Shown in pieces: positions 17,542 through 27,058 of a stretch of DNA of 64,000 bases. Position 1 is the stretch's first letter. Each line of letters starts with the position of its first letter. The position numbers and the translations under genes are program-made. A model generated the notes under the pieces. That model saw nothing but the letters and a program-made list of their open reading frames with translations. It was not told where the DNA came from and ran no database searches. The stretch spans positions 1 through 64,000 of the forward strand of contig NZ_CANLFS010000010.1 of NCBI RefSeq assembly GCF_947490095.1, in the 5' to 3' direction. The stretch is from an uncultured Halomonas sp. (GTDB taxonomy: Bacteria > Pseudomonadota > Gammaproteobacteria > Pseudomonadales > Halomonadaceae).

Positions 17542-19653
17542 TTACCACTTGCCATAGGTGCCTTCCTTCAGCGCGTCATAGAGGTTGGCCGCATTGTGCT
17601 CCTCGCCGTCATAGATGACCTTCTCGTCACCCGACAGCTCGACGCTCTCGCCGTTCTCCAGCTCGAACACATAGGTAGTGTTCTTGAGATCGTCCTCGCG
17701 CACCAGCACGCCCTGGAAGGCCTCCGGATTGAAGCGGAAGGTGGTACAGCCCTTGAGCTTGCTGGCGTAGGCATCGAGGTAGAGATCCTTGAACTCCTCG
17801 AAGGGGAACTCGGTGGGCACGTTGACCGTCTTGGAGATCGCCGAGTCGACCCACGCCTGGGCGGCGGCCTGCACCGCCACGTGCTGCTTCGGCGAGACGC
17901 CATCGGCGGTAATGAAGTAGTCCGGCAGGTCACTCTCCACGGCATCGGCGGCGATGAAGTGACGATAGGCCGCCAGCTCGAAGGAGACCACCTCGACCTG
18001 CTCCTTGGTCTTCTTGCCCGCCTGGATCACGTTACGGAAATAGCGGTGCGAGAACGACGGCTCGATGCCATTGGAGGCATTGTTGCCCAGCGACAGCGAG
18101 ATGGTGCCGGTCGGTGCAATGGAGCTGTGGTGGGTGAAGCGCGCCCCGTGCTCGGCCAGCTGGGCGACCAGCTCCGGCTCCAGGTCGGCGACCTTCTGCA
18201 TATAGCGGCTGTAGCGCGCATGCAGGATGCGACCGGGCACCCTGTCGCCAACCTCGTAGCCATCCGTCTTGAGCTCGGGGCGCTCACGCAGCATCTTCGG
18301 CGTAATCTCGTAGTCCTCGGCGAGCGCCGGCGCCATGCCCTTCTCGCGGGAGAGCTCGAGGGCCTGCTTCCAGCCCTCGATGGCCAGGTTGCGGCTCACC
18401 TCCTCGGTGAAGGCGAGCGACTCCGGCGAGCCATAGGGAATCTTGAGCATGGTCAGGGTAGAGCCCAGGCCCAGGAAACCCATGCCGTGGCGGCGCTTGG
18501 CCTCGATCTCACGACGCTGCCCCTCGAGCGGCAGGCCACTGATTTCCACCACGTTATCCAGCATGCGGGTAAAGACCCCTACGACCTCACGGTAGCGTGC
18601 CCAGTCGAAGCGCGGCGTCTTGCCGAAGGGGTCGATAACGAAACGCGTCAGGTTCACCGAGCCCAGCAGGCAGGCGCCCTCCGGCGGCAGCGGCTGTTCG
18701 CCGCACGGGTTGGTGGCGCGGATCTCCTCGCAGAACCAGTTGTTGTTCATGCGATTGACCTGATCGATCAGAATAAAGCCCGGCTCCGCGTAGTCGTAGG
18801 TGGAACGCATGATGGTATCCCACAGCTCGCGGGCCTTGATCACCTCGACGATACGGCAGGCGACGCGCCCCTCGGCATCGACGGTGTAGCCCTCTTCGAT
18901 CACCGGCCAGTCGCGGTAGATCAGCTCACTCTCATCGACGTCATCCTTCTCGCCGGCATGCAGCGGGAAGGCCAGCGGCCAGTCGGCACCCTGCTTCACC
19001 GCTTCCATGAACTCGTCGGTGATCAGCAGGCTGAGGTTGAACTGGCGCAGGCGCCCCGCCTCACGCTTGGCCTCGATGAACTGACGTACATCGGGATGGC
19101 CGACATCGAAGGTGCCCATCTGGGCGCCGCGGCGACCGCCGGCGGAGGCCACCGTGAAGCACATCTTGTCGTAGATATCCATGAACGCCAGGGGGCCGTT
19201 GGTGCCCGCCCCGGCGCCGAACACGAAGGCGCCCTTGTGCCGCAGGGTGGAGAAGTCATAGCCGATGCCGCAGCCCGCCTTGAGGGTCATGCCGGCATCC
19301 ACCACGGAGCCGAGGATGTCGTGCATGGAGTCGCGGATCGTGCGCGATACCGTGCAGTTGATCAGGCTCACCGCGGGCTTGTAGGCCTCGGCGCCGGCAT
19401 TGGACATGATGCGGCCCGCAGGAATGGCGCCGTTCTCCAGCGCCCAGCGAAACTTCGGCAGCCAGGTGTCGGCCTGCTTGCCTTCCACCGCGGCCAGCGC
19501 CCGGGCCACGCGGTCCCAGGTCGCGGTCACGTCCTGGTCCACGGAGGCTCCATGACGGTCCTTGAGGCGATACTTGGCGTCCCAGATATCGCGGGACGGC
19601 CCCTGCAGGGGCACCGCGTTGGATGACTTCACTGCCTTGGTGGAAGTACTCAT
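17542..19653 (-). CDS. nrdJa: Class II (B12-dependent) ribonucleotide reductase, catalytic subunit NrdJa
   Basis: Catalytic polypeptide of the adenosylcobalamin-dependent reductase, active with or without oxygen. The 703 residues show the dimer/specificity region SAGGRRGAQMGTFDVGHPD, the active-site loop NPCGEQPLPP with the radical cysteine, the first redox cysteine in SLINCTVS, and PTGTISL near residue 525. No N-terminal ATP-cone is evident. The redox C terminus is on nrdJb. It lies behind ubiT with NrdR boxes upstream. Start MSTSTKAV at 19653 has GGAG eight bases before it. Confidence 0.93.
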   Translation of the reverse strand: MSTSTKAVKSSNAVPLQGPSRDIWDAKYRLKDRHGASVDQDVTATWDRVARALAAVEGKQADTWLPKFRWALENGAIPAGRIMSNAGAEAYKPAVSLINCTVSRTIRDSMHDILGSVVDAGMTLKAGCGIGYDFSTLRHKGAFVFGAGAGTNGPLAFMDIYDKMCFTVASAGGRRGAQMGTFDVGHPDVRQFIEAKREAGRLRQFNLSLLITDEFMEAVKQGADWPLAFPLHAGEKDDVDESELIYRDWPVIEEGYTVDAEGRVACRIVEVIKARELWDTIMRSTYDYAEPGFILIDQVNRMNNNWFCEEIRATNPCGEQPLPPEGACLLGSVNLTRFVIDPFGKTPRFDWARYREVVGVFTRMLDNVVEISGLPLEGQRREIEAKRRHGMGFLGLGSTLTMLKIPYGSPESLAFTEEVSRNLAIEGWKQALELSREKGMAPALAEDYEITPKMLRERPELKTDGYEVGDRVPGRILHARYSRYMQKVADLEPELVAQLAEHGARFTHHSSIAPTGTISLSLGNNASNGIEPSFSHRYFRNVIQAGKKTKEQVEVVSFELAAYRHFIAADAVESDLPDYFITADGVSPKQHVAVQAAAQAWVDSAISKTVNVPTEFPFEEFKDLYLDAYASKLKGCTTFRFNPEAFQGVLVREDDLKNTTYVFELENGESVELSGDEKVIYDGEEHNAANLYDALKEGTYGKW

Positions 19654-19690
19654 TCGGATGGCTCCGGAAGAAATGCATTAATCGAAAAAA

Positions 19691-20185
19691 TCAGTGCGTG
19701 GGGCTTGCCAGCCGCTCCAGGCGCACCAGCAGGTCACCGAAGGGACCCTGGGCCAGGCCCTCCTCGCGACCATCGAGCAGGTTCTTGACCATCAGGCCCA
19801 GCTCGGTGTCGCCCTCGATCAGCAGTCGGCGTTGAAAGAACATCGCGTCGGGGTCCTCGCGTCGCGTCGCCAGGCAGAGGAATTCCCGCCAGCCACCGCG
19901 AATGGTGGCCTCGCCGGGCTCGGTACACACCGCCAGGCGCTCATCCGCCAGGGTCAGCGTCAGCGCCATGCCGAGATCCTCGATGGCCAGGGTGATGCGG
20001 CGCCCCTCCAGGGCGTCGAATTCCCCCTCGGCCAGGGGCTCGGCGAAGGTACGGTTGAGCAGCGGCTCCACCAGGCAACGCTTGAGGCCGACCGGCACGC
20101 GCGGGTCGAGGGTGCGGATCAGGCGGGCGGGTGCGGGAGGGCGCGGCAGGGACGACAGCAGTAAGGATCGTAGCGGCGGGGTCAT
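19691..20185 (-). CDS. ubiT: Anaerobic ubiquinone biosynthesis accessory factor UbiT (SCP2 domain)
   Basis: SCP2-type lipid-binding protein that serves in oxygen-independent ubiquinone synthesis with UbiU and UbiV. The 164 residues show a short N-terminal segment with a proline-rich PRPPAPARL and then an SCP2 fold, with GEFDALEGRRITLAIEDLG and a C-terminal FFQRRLLIEGDTELGLMVKN typical of the family. It is the first gene before nrdJa (37 bases), behind two NrdR boxes, 11 kb from ubiUV. GGAGAG precedes the ATG. Confidence 0.87.
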   Translation of the reverse strand: MTPPLRSLLLSSLPRPPAPARLIRTLDPRVPVGLKRCLVEPLLNRTFAEPLAEGEFDALEGRRITLAIEDLGMALTLTLADERLAVCTEPGEATIRGGWREFLCLATRREDPDAMFFQRRLLIEGDTELGLMVKNLLDGREEGLAQGPFGDLLVRLERLASPTH

Positions 20186-20389
20186 GACAACTCTCCTGAA
20201 GGATAATCAGGCGGCCAGGAGTCTATCGGTCGTAACATTGACCGACGGCGAGATCCGAACCTCTCGTCGCGACCGGTCACATCCGACAGGCTCCCGGGGC
20301 CGCCGAACCGTTTATCCTAGGCCGGTGCTCCCGGGGCTGCACTGACATGCGTCATGTCGGTGGCAGGCCCTCTCGGCACCCACGGCCCG

Positions 20390-20405
20390 ACTACCATATA
20401 TAGAC
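20390..20405 (-). promoter_or_regulatory. NrdR box (proximal) upstream of ubiT-nrdJab
   Basis: The core CCATATATAG at 20394-20403 matches the NrdR box. It sits 31 bases, centre to centre, from a second box at 20421-20438, the same spacing as at nrdD. Confidence 0.8.
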
Positions 20406-20420
20406 CATACCTCACCGGCA

Positions 20421-20438
20421 AGCCCCATATATGGGGCT
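20421..20438 (-). promoter_or_regulatory. NrdR box (distal) upstream of ubiT-nrdJab
   Basis: AGCCCCATATATGGGGCT is a perfect 18-base palindrome around the NrdR core CATATATG. The spacing to its partner and the same pair at nrdD support NrdR control of both reductase operons. Confidence 0.8.
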
Positions 20439-20500
20439 TGCCATCGAGGGCCATGAACCCTTTTCATTTGACAGTTCAAGCGCTTGAAACGCCGCCGGAA

Positions 20501-21241
20501 TCACTCGGCGCGACGATAGATGAGATCCCAGACGCCATGCCCCAACCGCTCGCCGCGGGCCTCGAACTTGGTCAAGGGGCGAAACGCCGGGCGCGGCACA
20601 TAGGGAGCGGTCTCGGCGTCGGCGGTGTTGGAAAAGCCGGGGGCGCCGTCCATCACCTCGGCCATCCATTCGGCGTAGGCCTCCCAGTCGGTGGCCAGGT
20701 GGAAGGTACCGCCGACCGTCAGCCGCGAGCGCACCAGCTCGACGAAGGCGGGCTGCACGATGCGCCGCTTGTGGTGCTTCTTCTTGGGCCAGGGGTCGGG
20801 GAAGAACAGCTGCAGGGTATCGAGGCTGCCCTCGGGCAGGCACTGCTCCATGACCGCCAGGGCATCCTCACGGTAGACGCGCAGGTTGGTGAGGCCACGC
20901 TTGTCGGCCTCGTCGAGCAGCTTGCCGACGCCCGGCGCATGCACCTCGATGCCGATGAAGTCGGTATCGGGATGGGTCTCGGCCTGCTCCAGCAGCGAGG
21001 CCCCCATGCCGAAGCCGATTTCCAGCACCCGGGGGGCTTCGCGCCCGAACAGGGTGGTGAGGTCCTGACGCCCCTCGGCCAGGGTCAGCCCCAGACGCGG
21101 CCATACCTCGTCGAGCCCACGCGTCTGGGCCTGGGTCATGCGCCCGGCGCGCAGCACATAGCTCTTGATGCCGCGGCGGTGCAGCGGAGCATCCGCCCCC
21201 TCCGGGCCGGTGGTCTTGTCATCGTGTCGGGGATCGGTCAT
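20501..21241 (-). CDS. trmB: tRNA (guanine-N7-)-methyltransferase
   Basis: SAM-dependent enzyme that makes m7G46 in tRNA. The 246-residue protein has motif [16 protein letters not shown], an acidic [10 protein letters not shown] segment, and the TrmB signature [14 protein letters not shown]. The C-terminal [17 protein letters not shown] is also typical. The ATG at 21241 is preferred to an in-frame TTG at 21253. It stands alone on the minus strand. Confidence 0.95.
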   Translation of the reverse strand: MTDPRHDDKTTGPEGADAPLHRRGIKSYVLRAGRMTQAQTRGLDEVWPRLGLTLAEGRQDLTTLFGREAPRVLEIGFGMGASLLEQAETHPDTDFIGIEVHAPGVGKLLDEADKRGLTNLRVYREDALAVMEQCLPEGSLDTLQLFFPDPWPKKKHHKRRIVQPAFVELVRSRLTVGGTFHLATDWEAYAEWMAEVMDGAPGFSNTADAETAPYVPRPAFRPLTKFEARGERLGHGVWDLIYRRAE

Positions 21242-21368
21242 GGCGCGAGGCAACTCTTTCTAGGCTGAATCATCAGGGCTTGGATAAGCCAGGGGGCGCG
21301 TATTGTAGCGGCTAAGGCGCGTCCGGGGTACGGTAACCATCGATTCTACCCCCCAACGAGGACCCCGT

Positions 21369-21752
21369 ATGCAGGATCGGAGATGGTGGCTGGGCACGGC
21401 GCTTTCCGGCGCCCTGGTGGTGGTCGCCGGCGCCTTCGCCGCCCACGCCCTGGCGGGACAACTGACACCACGGCTGGCGGCGGCCTTCGAGACCGGGGTG
21501 CGCTACCAGGCGTGGCACACCCTGGCACTGTTGGCGGTGCTCGCCTGGCGCGGCAGCGTATGCCTGCCCGGCCAGCGCCTGGCCATGGGGTTATGGGCCG
21601 CCGGTATCGCGCTTTTCTCCGGCTCGCTCTACGCCATGGCCCTCAGTGGCGCGACCCGGCTGGGAATGATCACGCCCCTCGGCGGTGTGCTGCTGATCGG
21701 CGGCTGGCTGGCCCTGGCCGCCGCCCTGCTGCGTGCCCCGTCGCGCGCCTGA
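21369..21752 (+). CDS. DUF423 small membrane protein (YgdD-like)
   Basis: A 127-residue inner membrane protein with four hydrophobic segments (about 8-28, 46-62, 70-90 and 97-118) and the family features GALVVVAGAFAAHAL and ETGVRYQAWHTLALL. This is the DUF423 family that includes YgdD; its biochemical role is not established. GAGGACC precedes the ATG. The gene converges on the thioesterase gene with 4 bases between stops. Confidence 0.85.
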   Translation: MQDRRWWLGTALSGALVVVAGAFAAHALAGQLTPRLAAAFETGVRYQAWHTLALLAVLAWRGSVCLPGQRLAMGLWAAGIALFSGSLYAMALSGATRLGMITPLGGVLLIGGWLALAAALLRAPSRA

Positions 21753-21756
21753 AACC

Positions 21757-22170
21757 CTAGTCGCGATCCGGCAGGGCATAGGTGGCGGTGACCAGGGCCA
21801 CCGGCTCCTCGCTGCCGGCGGAGAACAGCTGTACCTCGCCCACCGCCAGGCGTCGTCCCAGCTTGAGGATGCGGGCGGTGGCGATGATATCGCGATCCCC
21901 CCGGGGGCGACGCAGGAAGCGACAATGTAGATCGCTGGTCACCGCCATGGGCTCGGGACCGATCTCGGCGAGTATCGCCACATAGAGGCAGACGTCGGCC
22001 AGGCCCATCAGGGTGGGCCCGGAAACGCTGGCACCCGGGCGCAGGTGCTCGTCATCGATGGCCAGGCTCATGGTGGCCCTCATATGATCGACGGCCTCGA
22101 TGGTGCCGAAACGCTGGGGAAATATCTCATCGAGGAAATCCTCGATGACGGCGGCGGTCATCACGGGCAT
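21757..22170 (-). CDS. PaaI-type hotdog-fold thioesterase
   Basis: A 137-residue hotdog-fold protein. It shows GTIEAVDHMRATMSLAIDDEHLRPGASVSGPTLMGLADVCLY, the typical acyl-CoA thioesterase layout with the catalytic region around GPTLMGLADV, and a second half with SDLHCRFLRRP. I start at MPVMTAAVIEDF (22170), which follows GGAGG, over a start at 22212. The acyl-CoA substrate is unknown. No clear operon partner. Confidence 0.78.
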   Translation of the reverse strand: MPVMTAAVIEDFLDEIFPQRFGTIEAVDHMRATMSLAIDDEHLRPGASVSGPTLMGLADVCLYVAILAEIGPEPMAVTSDLHCRFLRRPRGDRDIIATARILKLGRRLAVGEVQLFSAGSEEPVALVTATYALPDRD

Positions 22171-22275
22171 GGCGGGCCTCCCTGCGGTGGCGAGTGACGA
22201 AGATGAGTGCAACAGGCACCACCTTAGCCGACCGTCGCCGGCGCTGACAGTTCAGGCGGCTCGTTCCCCAACGAA

Positions 22276-22308
22276 AGCGCCCTCCGCGGCATGACCGCGG
22301 AGGGCGCT
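22276..22308 (-). terminator. Terminator-like hairpin after glcB
   Basis: A perfect 14-bp stem (AGCGCCCTCCGCGG with its complement) around a 5-base loop, 40 bases after the glcB stop. In the minus direction it is followed by TTCGTT, a weak T tract. Confidence 0.75.
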
Positions 22309-22348
22309 AGATGGATGCCCCGGCGGGAGACGCCGAGGCCAAAGGCGC

Positions 22349-24523
22349 TTACTTGGCCTTGTGAACGGCACGCCAGTGGTGCAACAGCGGCTCGGTGTAG
22401 CCGGATGGCTGCACGCGACCCTTGAAGACCAGGTCGCTGGCGGCCTGGAAGGCGCTGGAGCCGTCGAAGTCCGCACTCATCGGCGTGTACGCCGGGTCAC
22501 CGGCATTCTGCTCGTCGACCACCCTGGCCATGCGCTCCAGGGTCTCCTGGACGCGGGCGGCATCGACCACGCCGTGATGCAGCCAGTTGGCGATATGCTG
22601 GCTGGAGATCCGCAGGGTCGCCCGGTCCTCCATCAGGCCCACGTCGTGGATGTCCGGCACCTTGGAACAGCCCACGCCGTGCTCGACCCAGCGCACCACA
22701 TAACCGAGGATGCCCTGGCAGTTGTTATCGAGCTCCTGCTGCAGCGCCTCATCGCCCCAGTCGGCGCTTGCGGCCACCGGCACGCTGAGCAGGTCATCCA
22801 GAAGATCCGGCTCGCCCTGCCCTTCCAGCTCGCGCTGAATGGCGGTGACGTCCACCTGATGATAATGCAGGGCATGCAGGGTAGCCGCGGTCGGTGACGG
22901 CACCCAGGCGGTGTTGGCGCCCGCCTTGGGATGGCCGATCTTCTGCTCGAGCATGGCGGCCATCAGGTCGGGCATCGCCCACATGCCCTTGCCGATCTGG
23001 GCACGACCGCGCAGGCCGCAGGCCAGGCCGACCTGGACGTTATTCTTCTCGTAGGCCTGGATCCAGTCGGCGCCCTTCATGTCGCCCTTGCGGATCATCG
23101 GGCCCGCCTCCATGGCGGTATGCATTTCATCCCCGGTGCGGTCGAGGAAGCCGGTGTTGATAAACACCACCCGGGAAGACGCCTCGGCGATACAGGCCTT
23201 GAGGTTCACCGTGGTGCGCCGCTCTTCGTCCATGATGCCCATCTTCAGGGTATCCCGGGCCAGGCCCAGCAGGTCTTCGACGCGGCCGAACAGCTCGTTG
23301 GAGAACGCGACCTCCTGCGGCCCGTGCATCTTGGGCTTGACGATATAGACCGAGCCCTCACGGGAGTTGCGCGGCTCATTCTCGCCCTTACGGAGGTCGT
23401 ACAGGGCGGCCAGGCTGGTGACGATGGCATCGAGGATGCCCTCGGGAAGCTCGTTGCCCTCGGCATCGAGTACCGCCGGCGTGGTCATCAGGTGGCCGAC
23501 GTTACGCACGAACATCAGCGAGCGTCCCGGCAGGGTCACGCTGCCCCCGTCGGTATTCTGCCAGGTACGATCGGCGTTGAGCCGGCGGGTGAGGGTCTTC
23601 CCTCCCTTCTCGACTTGCTCCGTCAGATCGCCCTTCATCAGGCCCAGCCAGCTGGCATAGACGCCGACCTTGTCCTCGGCATCCACCGCGGCCACGGAGT
23701 CCTCGCAGTCCATGATCGCGGTCAGCGCGGCCTCGACCACCACGTCCTTGACGCCGGCCGGGTCGGTCTTGCCGATCGGGTTGTCGGGGTCTATCTGGAT
23801 TTCCAGGTGCAGGCCGTGGTTGCTCAGCAGGATGGCGTCGGGGCTCTCGGCCGGGCCGTTGAAGCCCACCAGCTTGCCGGCATCCTTGAGGCCGGTCTCG
23901 CGGCCACCGTCCAGGGTGACGACCAGGTGGCCATCACGCAGCGCATACCTGACGGCGTCGCGGTGGGAGCCGGTGGCCAGTGGCGCGGCGCGGTCGAGCA
24001 CGCCCCGGGCGTAGGCGATCACCTTCTCGCCACGCTTGGGATTGAAGCTGGTGCCCTTCTCGGCGCCATTCTCTTCGGAGATGGCATCGGTGCCGTAAAG
24101 CCCGTCGTAGAGGCTGCCCCAGCGGGCATTGGCGGCATTCAGGGCATAGCGTGCGTTGTTGACCGGCACCACCAGCTGCGGGCCGGCCTGAACGGCGACC
24201 TCACGGTCGACGTTGGCGGTCGTCACCTCGACCGTTTCGGGGGCCTTGGCCAGATAGCCGACCTCCTCGAGAAAGGCCCGATAGCCGGCCATGTCGCTTA
24301 TCGTGCCAGGATGCTCGCGATGCCAGCCATCGAGCCGTTCCTGCAGGCGATCACGCTCGGCGAGCAGTTCCCGGTTCTTCGGGGTCAAATCATGAAAGAG
24401 GGCATCGACGCCGGCCCAGAAGGCCTCGGGGTCGATGCCGGTGCCCGGAAGCGCCTGCTCGTTGATGAACCGGTCCAGTTCGGCGGCCACCAGGAGGCGG
24501 TGACGCGTGACACGCTGGGTCAT
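22349..24523 (-). CDS. glcB: Malate synthase G
   Basis: Condenses glyoxylate with acetyl-CoA to malate, the second step of the glyoxylate route. The 724 residues match the G isoform (E. coli 723). Visible features are the magnesium/glyoxylate segments [16 protein letters not shown], the [16 protein letters not shown] stretch with its lysine, and the C-terminal [31 protein letters not shown]. Start [10 protein letters not shown] at 24523; an in-frame start at 24562 lacks support. An IclR-type palindrome lies about 85 bases upstream, suggesting repression lifted on acetate or fatty acids. Confidence 0.96.
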   Translation of the reverse strand: MTQRVTRHRLLVAAELDRFINEQALPGTGIDPEAFWAGVDALFHDLTPKNRELLAERDRLQERLDGWHREHPGTISDMAGYRAFLEEVGYLAKAPETVEVTTANVDREVAVQAGPQLVVPVNNARYALNAANARWGSLYDGLYGTDAISEENGAEKGTSFNPKRGEKVIAYARGVLDRAAPLATGSHRDAVRYALRDGHLVVTLDGGRETGLKDAGKLVGFNGPAESPDAILLSNHGLHLEIQIDPDNPIGKTDPAGVKDVVVEAALTAIMDCEDSVAAVDAEDKVGVYASWLGLMKGDLTEQVEKGGKTLTRRLNADRTWQNTDGGSVTLPGRSLMFVRNVGHLMTTPAVLDAEGNELPEGILDAIVTSLAALYDLRKGENEPRNSREGSVYIVKPKMHGPQEVAFSNELFGRVEDLLGLARDTLKMGIMDEERRTTVNLKACIAEASSRVVFINTGFLDRTGDEMHTAMEAGPMIRKGDMKGADWIQAYEKNNVQVGLACGLRGRAQIGKGMWAMPDLMAAMLEQKIGHPKAGANTAWVPSPTAATLHALHYHQVDVTAIQRELEGQGEPDLLDDLLSVPVAASADWGDEALQQELDNNCQGILGYVVRWVEHGVGCSKVPDIHDVGLMEDRATLRISSQHIANWLHHGVVDAARVQETLERMARVVDEQNAGDPAYTPMSADFDGSSAFQAASDLVFKGRVQPSGYTEPLLHHWRAVHKAK

Positions 24524-24607
24524 GATGAATCTCCTCGCACGGGGCAGGCAGTGGGTGCACACCGGCTGCCATCAACAGGGTTAGGTGACTGCGTAGGAAC
24601 AAGTTTG

Positions 24608-24622
24608 TGGAAAACACTTCCA
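24608..24622. promoter_or_regulatory. IclR-type operator upstream of glcB
   Basis: TGGAAAACACTTCCA is a TGGAA-N5-TTCCA palindrome, matching the arms of the E. coli IclR consensus TGGAAATNATTTCCA and its 15-base length. It lies 85 bases before the glcB start. The same form lies upstream of iclR at 51762-51776. Confidence 0.7.
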
Positions 24623-24753
24623 CCTGTAAAGCCAAGATCTCACCATTGCCACCGAGACTCGACCAAAAGATGATGCCCGGGGACAAATTCGCTCGGCCCG
24701 CATGGTGACGGCTCGCACTTGCCGCTAGCATGGCGGCACACTTGGAGAATGCG

Positions 24754-25737
24754 ATGAGCGATTTCACCCCGCTGCAGGCCCTGGGCCCCTTCCGCAGGAT
24801 CGACCCCGCGACCGAACTGCCCGACGGCGATCATCTAGAGCGCTATCTGGGCTACTACGGCCTGGCGCCGCTGCTCGCCGGGCAGGTGGGTCTGCACCTG
24901 GGCTTCCTGGACGCCGGAAACTTTCGCCTGTGGGCCTCGGTATGGAGCCCCCCGGCGCCCATCGGGACGGCCTTCGTGGTGCACGGCTACTTCGACCATC
25001 TGGGCCTCTATCGCCACCTGTTGGAGAGGCTGCTGGAACGCGGCTGGCGAGTGGTGCTGTGGGACCTTCCCGGTCATGGGCTCTCCAGCGGTCGACGCGC
25101 ATCCATCGAGGACTTCGACGACTACGGCAACTGTCTGCACGCGCTCCAGGACCACCTGGAGTGTCTGGGGCTCGCCCCGCGCCCCTGGCTGGGCATCGGC
25201 CAGAGCACCGGCGCGGCGATCCTCGCCACCGACGCCCTGACCCACGGCAGCGCGGATAGATGGGCCGGCCTGGCCCTGTTGGCCCCGCTGGTCAGGCCCT
25301 GGGGCTGGCGCCAGTCGAGCTGGCTTCACCTCCTGGTCGGCCCCTTCATGCGCTCGATCCCGCGCAAGTTCCGCGCCAACTCCACGGATGCCGAATTCGC
25401 GGCCTTCCTGCGCGACCGGGACCCCCTCCAGGACGATCGCGTGGCGGTGGACTGGGTCAGCGCCATGCGCCGCTGGATGCCACGGCTGCTGGCACTGCCG
25501 CCCAACCCGGTGCCGACCCTGATCCTGCAGGGGGAGCAGGACCTGACCGTGGACTGGATGTGGAACCTGGAGGTGCTCAAGGAGAAGTTTCCCAACGCCG
25601 AGGTCCACCTGCATCCTGAGGCGCGCCACCACCTGGTCAACGAGGCGGAGCCCATCCGTCAGGCCCTCTTCGACACCCTGGACCGTTTCCTCGACACCCT
25701 GGCTCCCCACCCCACCGCAGAGAGTACGCCTCCATGA
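24754..25737 (+). CDS. Alpha/beta hydrolase (serine aminopeptidase S33/lysophospholipase type)
   Basis: A 327-residue alpha/beta hydrolase. The nucleophile lies in GIGQSTGAA (about 147-155), the acid in ILQGEQDLTVDW and the histidine in EARHHLVNE (about 295), and FVVHGYFDHLG gives the oxyanion region. Length and layout fit lysophospholipase/monoacylglycerol lipase homologues, but the substrate is not clear. I start at MSDFTPLQALG (24754). The lipoprotein gene overlaps its stop in ATGA, so the pair is co-translated. Confidence 0.85.
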   Translation: MSDFTPLQALGPFRRIDPATELPDGDHLERYLGYYGLAPLLAGQVGLHLGFLDAGNFRLWASVWSPPAPIGTAFVVHGYFDHLGLYRHLLERLLERGWRVVLWDLPGHGLSSGRRASIEDFDDYGNCLHALQDHLECLGLAPRPWLGIGQSTGAAILATDALTHGSADRWAGLALLAPLVRPWGWRQSSWLHLLVGPFMRSIPRKFRANSTDAEFAAFLRDRDPLQDDRVAVDWVSAMRRWMPRLLALPPNPVPTLILQGEQDLTVDWMWNLEVLKEKFPNAEVHLHPEARHHLVNEAEPIRQALFDTLDRFLDTLAPHPTAESTPP

Positions 25738-26234
25738 ACGCCTCACTCCCCCGCGCAACGACCCTGCTGGCCCTGACCTGGCTGGTGCTGCTTGCCGGCT
25801 GTGCCGGTGCCCCCGAGCGTCCCGACGGCAATATCCGCCGGGCGCTGTTCACCCTGGGCGAGCGTGCCGCCGGGCACGTCATGGCGGCGCCACTGCTGCC
25901 CCGGCCGGCGAGCGACCAGGTGCTGCTGCTTGCTTCCCCCGAGGTCGACGCCGGGCTCGGCATCGGGGACGAGCGCTTCCAGGAGAGCCTGGTCCGTGCC
26001 CTGCTGGCGGTGGGCGATGGCCCCCAGGTCCTCGACTGGGGCGATGGCCTGACACAAGGCGGCGATAATCAGTGGCGCCTGGAGAGCCGGCTGACAGCGG
26101 ATGGCCCGCGCCTCGCGCTCTCCGACCGGGAGCTTTTGCCCTACCGGCTGACGCTGACGCTGAGCCGCCCCGGCGAGGAGTCGACCCGCTGGGAGGAGAG
26201 CCTGCAGGGCGCCCTGGACGCCACGGCGCTATAG
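25734..26234 (+). CDS. Putative lipoprotein
   Basis: A 166-residue protein with a lipoprotein signal: hydrophobic LALTWLVLLAGC with the lipobox LLAGC, Cys23 expected to be lipidated. The mature part has no motif I recognise; it contains two charged strand-rich segments (SDQVLLLASPEVDAGLG and WRLESRLTADGPRLALS). It overlaps the hydrolase gene by four bases, so it is probably co-translated. It may be exported to the outer membrane, since position +2 is Ala rather than Asp. Function unknown. Confidence 0.75.
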   Translation: MNASLPRATTLLALTWLVLLAGCAGAPERPDGNIRRALFTLGERAAGHVMAAPLLPRPASDQVLLLASPEVDAGLGIGDERFQESLVRALLAVGDGPQVLDWGDGLTQGGDNQWRLESRLTADGPRLALSDRELLPYRLTLTLSRPGEESTRWEESLQGALDATAL

Positions 26235-26303
26235 CGAGCCCCTGCCATGAGCGCCCCCGACCATCGACACGCGGCCTTGTCACGGCATTGTCATAAAACC
26301 ATG

Positions 26304-26327
26304 TTGTCATCGTCATCAATCCGTCAT
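26304..26327 (+). promoter_or_regulatory. Pho box upstream of phoB
   Basis: TCGTCAT, four bases CAAT, CCGTCAT (26310-26327) matches the PhoB direct-repeat box CTGTCAT-N4-CTGTCAT, with an extra TTGTCAT just before it. It ends 28 bases before the phoB start, fitting autoregulation. Confidence 0.75.
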
Positions 26328-26355
26328 TATCAGTATCCTTGACCTGGAGCCCGGG

Positions 26356-27045
26356 ATGACCGCAAAAACCGTACTGATTGTCGATGATGAAGCCCCGATC
26401 CGGGAAATGATCGCCCTGACACTCGAGATGGCCGACTACCGCGTGCTGGAGGCGGATAGCGCCCAGGCCGCGCATGCCTTGATCGTCGATCATCAACCCG
26501 ACCTGATACTGCTCGACTGGATGATGCCCGGCACCAGCGGTATCGAACTCGCGCGCCGCCTCAAGCGTGATCCGGCGACAGCCGAGCTGCCGATCATCAT
26601 GCTGACCGCAAAGGGCGAAGAGGACAACAAGGTGCAAGGGCTGGAGGCCGGTGCGGACGACTACATCGCCAAGCCCTTCTCGCCCCGTGAACTGATGGCC
26701 CGCCTGAAGGCGGTATTGCGGCGTGCTTCCCCCTATGGCGTCGATGAGACGGTGGCGGTGAACGGCCTGCTGCTCGACCCCGTCGGCCATCGCATCAGCC
26801 GCGATGACGAGACGCTGGAGCTCGGCCCTACCGAATACCGCCTGCTGCAATTCTTCATGACCCATCAGGAACGCGTCTACACCCGGAGCCAGTTGCTCGA
26901 CCAGGTGTGGGGGGGCAACGTCTACGTGGAGGAGCGCACCGTGGACGTGCATATTCGCCGGCTGCGCAAGGCACTCGGCGAACCCCACCAGCAACTGATC
27001 CAGACCGTGCGTGGCACGGGCTATCGCTTCTCCACCAAACACTGA
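26356..27045 (+). CDS. phoB: Phosphate regulon response regulator PhoB
   Basis: Response regulator that activates the phosphate starvation genes. The 229 residues hold a receiver domain with phosphate acceptor Asp54 in LLDWMMPG, the switch residues MLTAKG and KPFSPREL, then a winged-helix DNA-binding domain with [11 protein letters not shown] and [12 protein letters not shown]. Its length matches E. coli PhoB. A Pho box lies just upstream, and phoR begins 13 bases after the stop. Confidence 0.97.
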   Translation: MTAKTVLIVDDEAPIREMIALTLEMADYRVLEADSAQAAHALIVDHQPDLILLDWMMPGTSGIELARRLKRDPATAELPIIMLTAKGEEDNKVQGLEAGADDYIAKPFSPRELMARLKAVLRRASPYGVDETVAVNGLLLDPVGHRISRDDETLELGPTEYRLLQFFMTHQERVYTRSQLLDQVWGGNVYVEERTVDVHIRRLRKALGEPHQQLIQTVRGTGYRFSTKH

Positions 27046-27058
27046 ACCAGGCACCGAC

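Larger units (their letters stand above)
20186..20500. other. Intergenic region between ubiT and trmB
   Basis: 315 bases with no plausible gene. It is AT-richer than its neighbours near 20393-20440, where two NrdR boxes lie. Both flanking genes are on the minus strand, so it holds the ubiT-nrdJ promoter and the end of the trmB transcript. Confidence 0.7.

Noticed and set aside
16798..19626. A 942-codon open frame on the plus strand opposite nrdJa/nrdJb
   Set aside because: It lies fully antisense to two well-supported reductase genes; its predicted protein is Leu/Gly/His/Arg-rich without any domain. Such frames arise from high GC3 in the sense gene.
20225..20245. FNR/ANR box before ubiT
   Set aside because: Only one half (TTGAC) fits; the other arm does not match.
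22931..24673. A 580-codon plus-strand frame opposite glcB
   Set aside because: Antisense shadow of malate synthase, with typical low-complexity Gly/Leu/His composition.
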